Shown: one piece after another, positions 6,609 through 12,901 of the stretch
How positions within the stretch are numbered: position 1 is the stretch's first letter
How the letters are laid out: each line of letters starts with the position of its first letter
Source of the DNA: an uncultured Rhodospirillales bacterium
Lineage (GTDB): Bacteria > Pseudomonadota > Alphaproteobacteria > Acetobacterales > Acetobacteraceae
Direction: 5' to 3'
NCBI GenBank assembly: GCA_903844785.1
Contig: CAIMVB010000171.1
Coordinates: 1-12,901 of the forward strand
DNA: 12,901 bases
The notes under the pieces: model-generated
Database searches by the model: none
What the model was told of the DNA's origin: nothing
Seen by the model: the letters and a program-made list of their open reading frames with translations, nothing else
Program-made: the position numbers and the translations under genes

Positions 6609-7561
6609 ACATGAAACGCCGTAGTCTTTTGACCTCAGCAGGTGCGGTTTTGGCCGCGCCGGCCCTTGCGCAGCCACGTTGGCCTGATCGACCAATTGAA
6701 ATCATCGTCGGTTTCGTCGCGGGGGGCGCGACGGATTTGGACGCGCGCAGCTACGCGGCGGCTTTGGAAAAGCGCATTGGCGGATCAGTGGTGGTGGTCA
6801 ATCGCCCCGGTGCTGGTGGTGAGGTGGCACTTGCGGCTGTGGCGCGTTCACGCCCTGATGGCCATACGATTGGCACCACCAATATGCCGGGCCTGCTGAC
6901 CATCCCGATCGAACGTACGGCGCAATTCAAGCTGGATGATTTTGTTGGCATCGGCAATCTGGTTACTGATCCATCCGCCATCACGGTACATGAGGATAGC
7001 CCTTACCGTAGCTTGGCTGATTTATTGGCGGCGGCACGGGCGCGGCCTGAAACCATCACCTATGCGTCACCCGGTGTTGGCACCGATGATCATTTGCAAT
7101 TGGTGCTGCTTCAGGCGTTGACAGGAACGCGCTTTACGCATGTGGTCTATCAGGGTGACCCGCAACTGCGCACCGCCGTGCTTGGCAAGCAGGTGGATTG
7201 CATGGGCCTCAATCTGGGCCCAGTCACGGCCAATCAGGAAAAGCTCCGCGTCCTGTCCCAGGGGGGGGCAACGCGCAGCCGCTTCCGCCGGGATGTGCCA
7301 ACCCTGATCGAATTGGGCTTCCCGGTGCAGATGGCATCCGAACGCGGCTTGGTGATGCCGGCTGGCACACCACCCGCCATTGTGCAGCGCCTGCGCGAAG
7401 CCACCGCCGATATCGCGCGTGATCCGGATTTTGTTAAAATCCTGGAAAGCCGATACACAGAACCTGCTTTTGAAGCTGGCGATGCTTGGTTTACGCGCCT
7501 GCGCGGGCAGGAGGCCGAATATCGGAAGCTTTGGCAGACAACGCCCTGGTCCCAAAAGTAA
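6605..7561 (+). CDS. Bug-family (TctC-type) tripartite tricarboxylate transporter substrate-binding protein
   Basis: A 318-aa exported protein with an N-terminal KRRSLLTSAGAVLAAPALAQ signal peptide; cleavage is likely after ALA, and the twin arginine makes Tat export possible. The mature part starts with PDRPIEIIVGFVAGGATDLDAR, the hallmark of Bug receptors, where the two loops before and after the first helix bind a carboxylate. It continues with VVVNRPGAGGEVALAAVARSRPDG and YASPGVGTDDHLQLVLL. Length is normal for the family. Bug proteins bind small carboxylates or other organic acids in the periplasm and usually work with TctAB-like membrane partners; none is in the window, which is common since many Bug genes are orphans. 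The ligand cannot be inferred. The start overlaps the preceding short frame by 4 nt. Confidence 0.93.
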   Translation: MNMKRRSLLTSAGAVLAAPALAQPRWPDRPIEIIVGFVAGGATDLDARSYAAALEKRIGGSVVVVNRPGAGGEVALAAVARSRPDGHTIGTTNMPGLLTIPIERTAQFKLDDFVGIGNLVTDPSAITVHEDSPYRSLADLLAAARARPETITYASPGVGTDDHLQLVLLQALTGTRFTHVVYQGDPQLRTAVLGKQVDCMGLNLGPVTANQEKLRVLSQGGATRSRFRRDVPTLIELGFPVQMASERGLVMPAGTPPAIVQRLREATADIARDPDFVKILESRYTEPAFEAGDAWFTRLRGQEAEYRKLWQTTPWSQK

Positions 7562-7583
7562 CGGGGGTCCGTTAACCCTTTTG

Positions 7584-7617
7584 CCCCGTCGGGTGTGGTT
7601 GACCATGCCCGGCGGGG
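7584..7617 (+). promoter_or_regulatory. 15-bp stem-loop directly before the kpsS start
   Basis: Arms 7584-7598 and 7603-7617 pair over 15 positions with three G-U wobbles and no mismatch, leaving a TTGA tetraloop at 7599-7602. The outer ten pairs are nearly all G-C. It ends at the base before the ATG at 7618. No T-run follows, so it is not a textbook terminator for the upstream binding-protein gene. If kpsS starts at 7618, the 3' arm would bury its ribosome binding region. Confidence 0.6.
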
Positions 7618-8904
7618 ATGCCATGGCAATGCGTGATGAGTGGCACGCATTCCTCCTTGACGCGGCGGCGGTTCCTTTTTCTACAGGGCCCCATAACCCC
7701 GTTTTTTAGCGAGGTTGCGGCAGGCCTGCGTGCCTTTGGCCATCGCGTCTTTCGCATCAATCTCAATCTGGGTGATCGGCTTTTCTGGCATGGGCCCGAT
7801 GCGGTGGATTATACGGCGCGGCCTGAAGAATGGCCTTCATGGATTGCCGATTTTCTGAAGCAGAACGAGATTACGGATATATTGCTGCTGGGCGAACAGC
7901 GTTTTTATCATAGCAGCGCCATTGAAGCCGCTAAGGCCCTGGGTATTGCCGTGACCGTGACGGATTTCGGCTATCTTCGGCCGGATTGGATTACGCTGGA
8001 ACGTAACGGTATGGGGGGGGATAGCCTATTCCCCCGCAATCCCGCCGAAATCCGCCGATTGGCGCAAGGGCTCAGCCCGCCTGACTTGTCACCCAAGTTC
8101 AGGGATCATTTTCTGCGGCAGGCTTTCTGGGATGTTATCTATCACGTCGCTGGCCTTTGGCCCTTTGCCTTTCGTCATTATCACAGCCATCAGATCATGC
8201 ATCCCCTGATGATGTATGCCGGGCTTGGCCGCCGCTTGTTGTTGCGACGCTTTGAAAATCGGCGCTCTGCGGGCGTGATGCGTAAGCTCAGCCAAGGCGG
8301 CGCAGCGTTTTGGATTTTTGCGATGCAGATGGAAACCGATTTTTCGCTGCGCGCCTATTCAGCTTTTCCCGATATGGATACGCCGCTGCGCCTGACCATC
8401 AATTCTTTCGCGGCCCATGCGCCAAGGGATGCGGCATTACTGATAAAGCTGCATCCGCTGGATCCCTGCGTGAAACATTGGCCTTCCCGCATAGAAGCCC
8501 TGGCCAAGGCTGCAGGCATTGCTGGGCGGGTTCATTGGGCACCGCTTGGCAAGCTTGATGATATGCTTGTGCTCGCCAAGGGTTTCATCACCGTCAATAG
8601 CACCGCCGCGACACGCGCCATGATTTTAGGCAAGCCCGTGAAACTTTTGGGCAAGGCGGTTTATGATGTGCTTGGGCTTGCCCATCAGGGGTCGCTTGAT
8701 TCTTTCTGGGTGGATGGCATCCCGCCTGATCAAGATTTGTTGCAGGATTTTTTGGCCCTGCTTTGTGAAGCGTTTATGGTGCGCGGTGTTTTTTATCATC
8801 GCCCCGGGCTTGATGCTGCCGTGGCCGCCACCGTGGCAAGGCTTGATCAACGCCTGATCAATCTTCCAAGCCGAGCGGCGCAAGCCGAAAGCGCCATAGC
8901 CTGA
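7618..8904 (+). CDS. kpsS: Capsule polysaccharide export/modification protein KpsS (LipB), beta-Kdo transferase family
   Basis: The 428-aa protein is a full-length Capsule_synth-family member. Near the N terminus it has RRFLFLQGPITPFFSEVAA, matching the LLLQGPxGPFFSDVA of E. coli KpsS, then WPSWIADFLKQ and VTDFGYLRPDWITLERNG (about 114-131). The C-terminal half has LLIKLHPLDP and the segment TVNSTAATRAMILGKPVKLLGKAVYDVLGLAHQG split over about residues 326-360, closely following the family pattern. KpsS adds the first beta-Kdo to phosphatidylglycerol at the cytoplasmic face, after which KpsC extends the Kdo linker on which the capsule is exported. Starts at ATG 7618 or ATG 7636 (six residues shorter) are both possible; neither has a clear Shine-Dalgarno. 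Its partner kpsC is not in the window. The kpsMTED export genes lie about 550 bp downstream. Confidence 0.9.
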   Translation: MPWQCVMSGTHSSLTRRRFLFLQGPITPFFSEVAAGLRAFGHRVFRINLNLGDRLFWHGPDAVDYTARPEEWPSWIADFLKQNEITDILLLGEQRFYHSSAIEAAKALGIAVTVTDFGYLRPDWITLERNGMGGDSLFPRNPAEIRRLAQGLSPPDLSPKFRDHFLRQAFWDVIYHVAGLWPFAFRHYHSHQIMHPLMMYAGLGRRLLLRRFENRRSAGVMRKLSQGGAAFWIFAMQMETDFSLRAYSAFPDMDTPLRLTINSFAAHAPRDAALLIKLHPLDPCVKHWPSRIEALAKAAGIAGRVHWAPLGKLDDMLVLAKGFITVNSTAATRAMILGKPVKLLGKAVYDVLGLAHQGSLDSFWVDGIPPDQDLLQDFLALLCEAFMVRGVFYHRPGLDAAVAATVARLDQRLINLPSRAAQAESAIA

Positions 8905-9344
8905 TTGCGGGATCGCCAAGCCACCCGATACGCCGTATCAGGCGCGCCCCAATAGCTGCGCGATGTGCCTTCGCGCCCAGCCTTGCATTGCGCGCAAGCC
9001 CGCCCACCGTCCCACCCAGAGGCGCCCCGTAAGATGTGGGGCGCTAAGGCGCCCTCAATGGCCGCGAGTTGGGAGAGCCTTTCCCTAAAGCGCTCTAGCC
9101 CAGGATCCATGGGTAAAGCGCCTTATCACGCCCATCCCGGCCGGCGCTGGGGTGGCTTCCGGCAGCGCCAATTGGCCGTTGGGCTGCTCGCCTTGCCAGG
9201 GCAGAACCCGGTATGCCGACCAGAAGGCGGGCAGGTGGGGCTTAGCCCCCAGCCGCTTGGCTGGAAGGTAGAGGCACGGTGCATGCGCTTTCATGGCGCG
9301 GCCGGGAAGGCTTTTTCTCACGCTTTGAGCAGGATTTACCAATG
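8905..9344. other. Region without a convincing gene; several hairpins and possible decayed minus-strand coding remnants
   Basis: No frame here looks like a recognised protein. Hairpins seen are GATAC/GTATC at 8927-8939, a 7-bp GCGCCCC/GGGGCGC stem at 9022-9044, GGGGC-TTA-GCCCC at 9237-9249 and CCAGCC-GCTT-GGCTGG at 9249-9264. None is followed by a T-run. On the minus strand a frame beginning at ATG 9294 and running to a stop at 8938 is interrupted by two internal stops (9085 and further left). A neighbouring frame (9110 downward) supplies a protein-like stretch, LERFRERLSQLAAIEGALAP, between the stops. With two frameshifts, the pieces would join into one continuous C-terminal-looking sequence, so this may be a decayed gene transcribed away from the capsule operon. 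A 126-codon plus-strand frame at 8965-9345 is open but has unremarkable, low-complexity-like composition. I assign no function. Confidence 0.35.
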
Positions 9345-9367
9345 ATAAAAATGCTGTAATGATTATA

Positions 9368-9395
9368 TTTACAATAATAATTAATTTGCTATTAT
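9368..9395 (+). promoter_or_regulatory. Predicted sigma70-type promoter for the capsule export operon
   Basis: TTTACA (9368-9373, one mismatch to TTGACA), a 16-nt spacer and TATTAT (9390-9395, one mismatch to TATAAT) lie in a markedly AT-rich stretch (about 9343-9415) within otherwise GC-rich DNA. Transcription would begin near 9402, about 50 nt before the lipoprotein start, and should serve lipoprotein-kpsMTED. An alternative pair is TTGCTA (9386-9391) with TATTCT (9407-9412), but its spacing of 15 is short. The AT-rich block could also bind a xenogeneic silencer or act in the opposite direction. Confidence 0.55.
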
Positions 9396-9452
9396 TCAAG
9401 AAACATTATTCTACCGGTAAGATGTTGCGATTCGGATATGAGGAAAGATTTT

Positions 9453-9824
9453 ATGGGAATGGGCTGCTCCGGGCAGCGGTTTGGTGCAGGGGTGGTCCAT
9501 ATCCTGCTGCTGCTCAGCCTCGTGGGATGTGGTCCGATGGCGGATCGGACGCCGGCGGCTGCGCCTGAACCCATGCGCATCATGGATCCTGTAGTGGCTT
9601 TCGCCGCGGACCCATCCGTGAATGGTGAGGCACAGGTCGTGCTGCCTGATACCGGTGAGACTGTGCGGTTGCGCATGGTGCGCCAATACGCGGCAGCCAG
9701 TGGGCGGGAATGCCGCGAAGTGCGCGTGGCCTACCGAAGCGGTGAACAGAACCGGCTTTTCTGCCGCGCCGGCACAGGATGGATTGAAGCGCGACAGCTG
9801 CTTTCGCAACCAGGCATAAGGTGA
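9453..9824 (+). CDS. Small lipoprotein, first gene of the capsule export operon (surface-antigen-like C-terminal domain)
   Basis: A 123-aa predicted lipoprotein: hydrophobic segment VVHILLLLSL followed by lipobox LVGC, lipidated Cys26. The residue after it is Gly, not Asp, so outer-membrane sorting is likely. After a Pro/Ala linker the mature domain (about residues 40-123) runs through DTGETVRLRMVRQY, GRECREVRVAYRSG and RLFCRAGTGWIEAR. The spaced CRE...FCR cysteines and the G-x-W ending resemble the small beta domain found at the end of 17-kDa/RT0821-type surface-antigen lipoproteins; this is a resemblance by eye, not a proven homology. ATG 9453 is preferred because AGGA (9441-9444) sits eight bases upstream; ATG 9438 would add five residues but lacks a ribosome binding site. 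Its stop overlaps the kpsM start (TGATG), so it is translated with the exporter. A role at the outer membrane with KpsD is inferred from position only. Confidence 0.75.
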   Translation: MGMGCSGQRFGAGVVHILLLLSLVGCGPMADRTPAAAPEPMRIMDPVVAFAADPSVNGEAQVVLPDTGETVRLRMVRQYAAASGRECREVRVAYRSGEQNRLFCRAGTGWIEARQLLSQPGIR

Positions 9825-10615
9825 TGAACCTGCGCGCAGAATTGGCCATCATCGGACGCGGGGCGCGGATGCAGCAGCGCGTGATTGGCGCGCTCATCAT
9901 ACGCGAATTGGGCGGACGGTTTGGACGTTACTATTTTGGGTATGTCTGGCTATTCATCGAACCCATGCTGCTCGGCGCGGCGATTGGTTTACTTCACTAT
10001 TGGCGAGACCGCCCCACGGCATTTGGCCCCTTTGAATTCTTCGCCATTGGCTACATCCTCTTCTTTGTGTTTCGGGGTATTTTGAACCGCGCGCCGTCTG
10101 CCATACCCGGCAATCAGGCATTGCTGTATCATCGTCACGTTACTCTACCTGATATTTTCTTCGCGCGGCATATCATCGAATGTATCGCTTGCGCCGGCGT
10201 TCTTATTCTCATGCTCTTCGGTCTTTATGTGGTGGATGGGAGCATCCCTGAAAGCCCGATAAAGATAGCGGCTGCAATGGCGTTGATGGCGCTACTCAGT
10301 CAGGGGCTGGCCTTTCTTTGGGCGTCAATGTCGTATGCGGTGGATGTCGCTGGGCGCTTCCTGCAAGCGATCACCTTTTTGATTCTGCCGATAGGGGGGC
10401 TGTTTTTCCTGGTTGAATGGTTGCCGGTTTGGGCTCAGGAAATCATGCTCTGGATCCCAACCGTCCATATTTTCGAATTGTTGCGAGATGGCCAATTCGG
10501 ATCGCGCTTTCGCGCTATTTATGATCTTTATTATGTGGCGGGCTGGATTGTGGTGACGCATCTGCTGGGGCTTGCCGCGCTCCGCATCACGCGTCAGCGT
10601 ATTGGGCTTGAATAG
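9824..10615 (+). CDS. kpsM: Capsule polysaccharide ABC transporter permease KpsM
   Basis: A 263-aa ABC-2 type permease of the KpsM/BexB/CtrC group. The N-terminal RVIGALIIRELGGRFGRYYF amphipathic stretch before the first membrane span, then GYVWLFIEPMLLG, are family hallmarks. About six membrane segments follow (for example FFAIGYILFFVF, CAGVLILMLFGLYVV, ITFLILPIGGLFFLV), and near the end WIPTVHIFELLRDGQFG is a strongly conserved capsule-permease signature. It forms the channel that, with KpsT, moves the lipid-linked polysaccharide across the inner membrane. The ATG at 9824 overlaps the lipoprotein stop; a GTG one codon earlier (9821) is also possible. kpsT starts 7 nt after its stop. Confidence 0.93.
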   Translation: MNLRAELAIIGRGARMQQRVIGALIIRELGGRFGRYYFGYVWLFIEPMLLGAAIGLLHYWRDRPTAFGPFEFFAIGYILFFVFRGILNRAPSAIPGNQALLYHRHVTLPDIFFARHIIECIACAGVLILMLFGLYVVDGSIPESPIKIAAAMALMALLSQGLAFLWASMSYAVDVAGRFLQAITFLILPIGGLFFLVEWLPVWAQEIMLWIPTVHIFELLRDGQFGSRFRAIYDLYYVAGWIVVTHLLGLAALRITRQRIGLE

Positions 10616-10622
10616 GCTTCGC

Positions 10623-11261
10623 ATGAGCCTGGAACTCATCAATGTCTATAAATCCTATCCCATGATCAGTGGGCGCAAGGTGGTTTTGAGCGGGGCGAAT
10701 GGCCATATCTCGCGTGGCGAAAAAATAGGCATCCTTGGGCGTAATGGTTCCGGAAAATCTACATTGGTTCGCATGTTTGCGGGTGTGGAAGCACCCACAA
10801 AAGGGCGTATAAAATGCTCAATGTCGATTTCCTGGCCGATTGGTGTTTCGGCGGGCGTCAAGCCTACCCTGACCGGTGAGGAAAATGCGCGCTTCATCGC
10901 CCGGCTTTATGGCCGGAATGAAAAGCGTACGGTCGAATTTGTGGAAAGCTTCGCAGAACTTGAAGAATATCTGCGCATGCCCATCATGACTTATTCTTCT
11001 GGCATGCGCTCGCGTCTCAGTCTTTCCATCTCGCTCGCGGTGGATTTCGATTGCTACCTGGTGGATGAGGCTTTGGCTGTTGGGGATACGCGCTTTGGTC
11101 GCGCCTTTGCCGAACGGATCGAAAGATCCGGCCTGATCCTTGTTTCCCATTCCCCCGCCTTGGTTCGCCGGCTTTGCACCCGTGCTGCCGTACTCGATCA
11201 AGGTAACCTCACTTTTTATGATGACCTAGATGAAGCTCTTGCGACGTACAACGCGCTCTGA
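10623..11261 (+). CDS. kpsT: Capsule polysaccharide ABC transporter ATP-binding protein KpsT
   Basis: A 212-aa ATPase of the short KpsT/CtrD class. The Walker A motif GRNGSGKST has its lysine at residue 45; the signature motif is the capsule-type TYSSGMRSRLS in place of LSGGQ; Walker B is CYLVDEAL; the H-loop is LVSHS. The N terminus (LELINVYKSYP) and the ending (LTFYDDLDEALATYNAL) fit the family. It lacks the C-terminal carbohydrate-binding extension of Wzt, as expected for exporters that use the Kdo-lipid route. An earlier in-frame GTG at 10572 lies inside kpsM and is rejected in favour of ATG 10623, which begins exactly at the conserved MSLELI. It powers KpsM. Its 3' end overlaps the longest version of kpsE by 32 nt. 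Confidence 0.94.
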   Translation: MSLELINVYKSYPMISGRKVVLSGANGHISRGEKIGILGRNGSGKSTLVRMFAGVEAPTKGRIKCSMSISWPIGVSAGVKPTLTGEENARFIARLYGRNEKRTVEFVESFAELEEYLRMPIMTYSSGMRSRLSLSISLAVDFDCYLVDEALAVGDTRFGRAFAERIERSGLILVSHSPALVRRLCTRAAVLDQGNLTFYDDLDEALATYNAL

Positions 11262-12432
11262 GAGCGCTTCAGGCCCGCTTTGGCGGACAGAAGAAATGCC
11301 GGAAGGCCAGCAGAATTGGCTTAAGTGGCTTTTGCGGAAGCCATTCTTGCTGCTTGTGATCCTGCCAACCCTGCTGGCCGCGCTCTATTTTTACGCGGTA
11401 GCGGCGCCGCAATATGTTTCTGAGGCACGTTTCGTGGTCAATTCGCGCAGCAGCGACGCCAATGCGCAAATGTCAGCCATGCGCGGCTTGGCCGGCGCAG
11501 CTTTGGGCGGATTTGGGGGCGCAGCCTCTGGCGAAGCCAATAGTGTGCGCGACTTTTTGACCTCATTGGATGCGGTGATGGAGGCGGATGCCCGGCTTGA
11601 CCTCATTTCACTGTGGCGACGACCGGAAGCGGATTTCCTGGCAAGACTCTGGGACACTGAGCCTGAATTGTTGACGCGTTACTACAATAGTATGGTGAAT
11701 GTAACGCTGGATCCGACAACCAATGTGACTACCCTGCGCGTGCGAAGTTTTCGCCCGCAGGATTCTCTGACCTTGGCGGAAGCCTTGCTTGAAAGCGCCG
11801 AAGCCTTGGTCAATCGCCTTTCTGAACGCGCGAGGAATGATACACTCCGCTTGGCGCAGCAGGAGATTGATATAGCGGAACGGCGCGTTCTTGAAAGTCG
11901 TTCGGCGATGGTGCGCTTTCGTGAACAGGAACGGGATTTGGATAGTGCCGGTACGGCACAGGCGGCTGTGGCGCTGCGTGGACAATTGGAGGCGGCACTG
12001 GCGCAGGCACGGGCGGAATTGACCGAAAGGCTGCAATTCATGCGCCCGGATAATCCGGCCTTACAAGTCACGCGCAACCGTATTGAGGCCTTGGAACGCC
12101 AGATAGTAGCTGAAAGGTCGCGCCATACCGATACGACTGCTGTTGTTGATAATGCAGTCTTATCGCGGCAATTGGCTGCCTATGAAAGGCTTATGCTGGA
12201 ACGCCAATTCGCGGACCAACAATTGGCATCAGCGACAGCTAGCCTCGAATCCGCACGGGTCGAAGCGCAGCGTCAGCATCTATACCTTGCGCGCATTGTG
12301 CAGCCTAATCTTGCGGTATATCCGTTGTATCCGCGCAAGCTGACCAATCTGGCGAGTATTTTCGTGGTTCTTGCCATTGCCTATGGCATTGGCTGGCTTC
12401 TGATTGTTGGGATGCGTGAACATGCGGCATAA
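11230..12432 (+). CDS. kpsE: Capsule export inner-membrane adaptor KpsE (polysaccharide co-polymerase family)
   Basis: A 400-aa protein with an N-terminal membrane span (about residues 39-59, LLLVILPTLLAALYFYAVAA), a large periplasmic region rich in predicted coiled coil (about 200-350, many Arg/Glu/Ala heptads such as QQEIDIAERRVLESRSAMV), and a C-terminal span (about 373-394, SIFVVLAIAYGIGWLLIVG). A proline-rich YPLYPRKL precedes the second span, as in Wzz/KpsE proteins. The Wzz-like start is PQYVSEARFVVNSRS. KpsE bridges the KpsMT transporter and the KpsD channel. A Gly/Ala-rich insertion (MRGLAGAALGGFGGAASG, about 79-96) is notable. The start is uncertain: ATG 11230 overlaps kpsT by 32 nt, while ATG 11296 (378 aa) would avoid overlap; neither has a strong ribosome binding site. 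kpsD overlaps its end by 11 nt. Confidence 0.92.
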   Translation: MKLLRRTTRSESASGPLWRTEEMPEGQQNWLKWLLRKPFLLLVILPTLLAALYFYAVAAPQYVSEARFVVNSRSSDANAQMSAMRGLAGAALGGFGGAASGEANSVRDFLTSLDAVMEADARLDLISLWRRPEADFLARLWDTEPELLTRYYNSMVNVTLDPTTNVTTLRVRSFRPQDSLTLAEALLESAEALVNRLSERARNDTLRLAQQEIDIAERRVLESRSAMVRFREQERDLDSAGTAQAAVALRGQLEAALAQARAELTERLQFMRPDNPALQVTRNRIEALERQIVAERSRHTDTTAVVDNAVLSRQLAAYERLMLERQFADQQLASATASLESARVEAQRQHLYLARIVQPNLAVYPLYPRKLTNLASIFVVLAIAYGIGWLLIVGMREHAA

Positions 12433-12901
12433 GAACCTTCAAATGTTTCGCGCGGCCTTACTGATCCTTTTGGCGCTGTTTTGCGTGGTGCAGGTTTCAA
12501 CTTCCGCCGCGCAAGGCCAATCCAATGCCGGGTCATCCGGGGTTATTCCTGGGATGCCAAGCTTCCCACGGCAAGTCATACCAACCCTTCCTGGCTTGCC
12601 GCCGGGTGGGGATCAAATGCAACCGCCACCCGTTTTTGACCAAAGAAGCCTCGCGGATTTGCCGGGCCAGTCTCGCGGCACGGAACGCGTCGGCAGCCCC
12701 ACCCAGGCAGAAGGCGGGCCAACGCTTGTAACGCCGCTTGGCGATTTGCAACGCGTGGCTGGGCCCGCCACGGCGGTATTTGGCGCCGCGCTTTTTACAG
12801 GGCAGGCGCAATCTTCGTCTGATGCGCCCAACCCCAATTATGTGCTGGCTCCGGGGGACCGCGTCAGTGTGCGTGCCTGGGGCGCGGTAGATGCGGAACA
12901 G
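12422..12901 (+). CDS. kpsD: Outer-membrane capsule export protein KpsD, N-terminal part (runs off right edge)
   Basis: The frame is open from ATG 12422 to the last base of the window (160 codons), so the gene is 3'-truncated by the window. A signal peptide is clear (about residues 8-29, MFRAALLILLALFCVVQV then SAAQ). A long Pro/Gly/Gln-rich stretch follows (about 32-115), then FGAALFTG and YVLAPGDRVSVRAWGAVD. The last two match E. coli KpsD (FGARLFTG and YVLQPGDEVSVRLWGA) and mark the start of the polysaccharide-export (PES) domain. KpsD is a Wza-like periplasmic/outer-membrane channel component that takes capsule from KpsMTE to the surface. It begins 11 nt before the end of kpsE, so the two are probably translationally coupled. 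ATG 12443 is an alternative start that keeps the signal peptide. Confidence 0.88.
   Translation, partial: MRHKNLQMFRAALLILLALFCVVQVSTSAAQGQSNAGSSGVIPGMPSFPRQVIPTLPGLPPGGDQMQPPPVFDQRSLADLPGQSRGTERVGSPTQAEGGPTLVTPLGDLQRVAGPATAVFGAALFTGQAQSSSDAPNPNYVLAPGDRVSVRAWGAVDAEQ

Noticed and set aside
8965..9345. 126-codon plus-strand frame between kpsS and the lipoprotein gene
   Set aside because: No ribosome binding site, no recognisable motif and a composition like random GC-rich sequence; kept only as part of the gene-free region note.
9085..9399. 104-codon minus-strand frame with a hydrophobic N terminus across the AT-rich island
   Set aside because: The hydrophobic Ile/Val run comes directly from translating the AT-rich promoter block; only the later part from ATG 9294 looks at all protein-like, and it is treated as a possible remnant.
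10572..10622. Upstream GTG start for kpsT inside kpsM
   Set aside because: It would add 17 Arg/Ser-rich residues before the conserved MSLELI start; the ATG at 10623 leaves a normal 7-nt gap after kpsM.

Overview
The window looks like a chromosomal stretch from a GC-rich alphaproteobacterium, most plausibly in the Rhodospirillales/Acetobacteraceae range. This is inferred from composition, from a Bug-family solute-binding protein, from an lpoA-like lipoprotein divergent from rsmI, and from a Kps-type capsule exporter. It cannot be proven from the sequence alone. I see no rRNA, tRNA, CRISPR array, insertion sequence or phage gene.

Left part (1-1078, + strand): the 3' end of a nitrile hydratase/thiocyanate hydrolase cluster in which the beta chain is split. 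A beta-N-terminal-domain protein (cut by the window edge), a separate 102-aa beta-C-terminal (SH3-like) protein and an alpha chain with a CTLCSC metal-claw motif follow each other with overlap or a 1-nt gap. The order matches the scnB-scnA-scnC arrangement known for thiocyanate hydrolase. It converges on a minus-strand YidE/YbjL (aspartate-alanine exchanger-type) transporter with two TrkA-C domains (1089-2783).

Middle part (2860-7561): rsmI (16S rRNA 2'-O-methyltransferase, minus) lies head to head with an LpoA-like penicillin-binding-protein activator (plus), and the two 5' ends overlap. Then come a PhoR-type membrane histidine kinase preceded by a 9-nt triple tandem repeat, a short orphan frame resembling the C-terminal tail of an NDP-sugar epimerase, and a Bug/TctC-type periplasmic binding protein.

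Right part (7584-12901): capsule genes. A 15-bp hairpin abuts the start of kpsS (Kdo transferase/capsule export). About 550 bp follow with no convincing gene, holding several hairpins, possible decayed minus-strand coding remnants and a sharply AT-rich promoter island. Next is a tightly packed operon: a small lipoprotein, then kpsM, kpsT, kpsE and the 5' part of kpsD, which runs off the right edge. Together these encode an inner-membrane ABC transporter (KpsMT), a periplasmic adaptor (KpsE) and an outer-membrane export channel (KpsD) for a lipid-linked group-2/3-like capsular polysaccharide. The lipoprotein is the least explained member of that operon.
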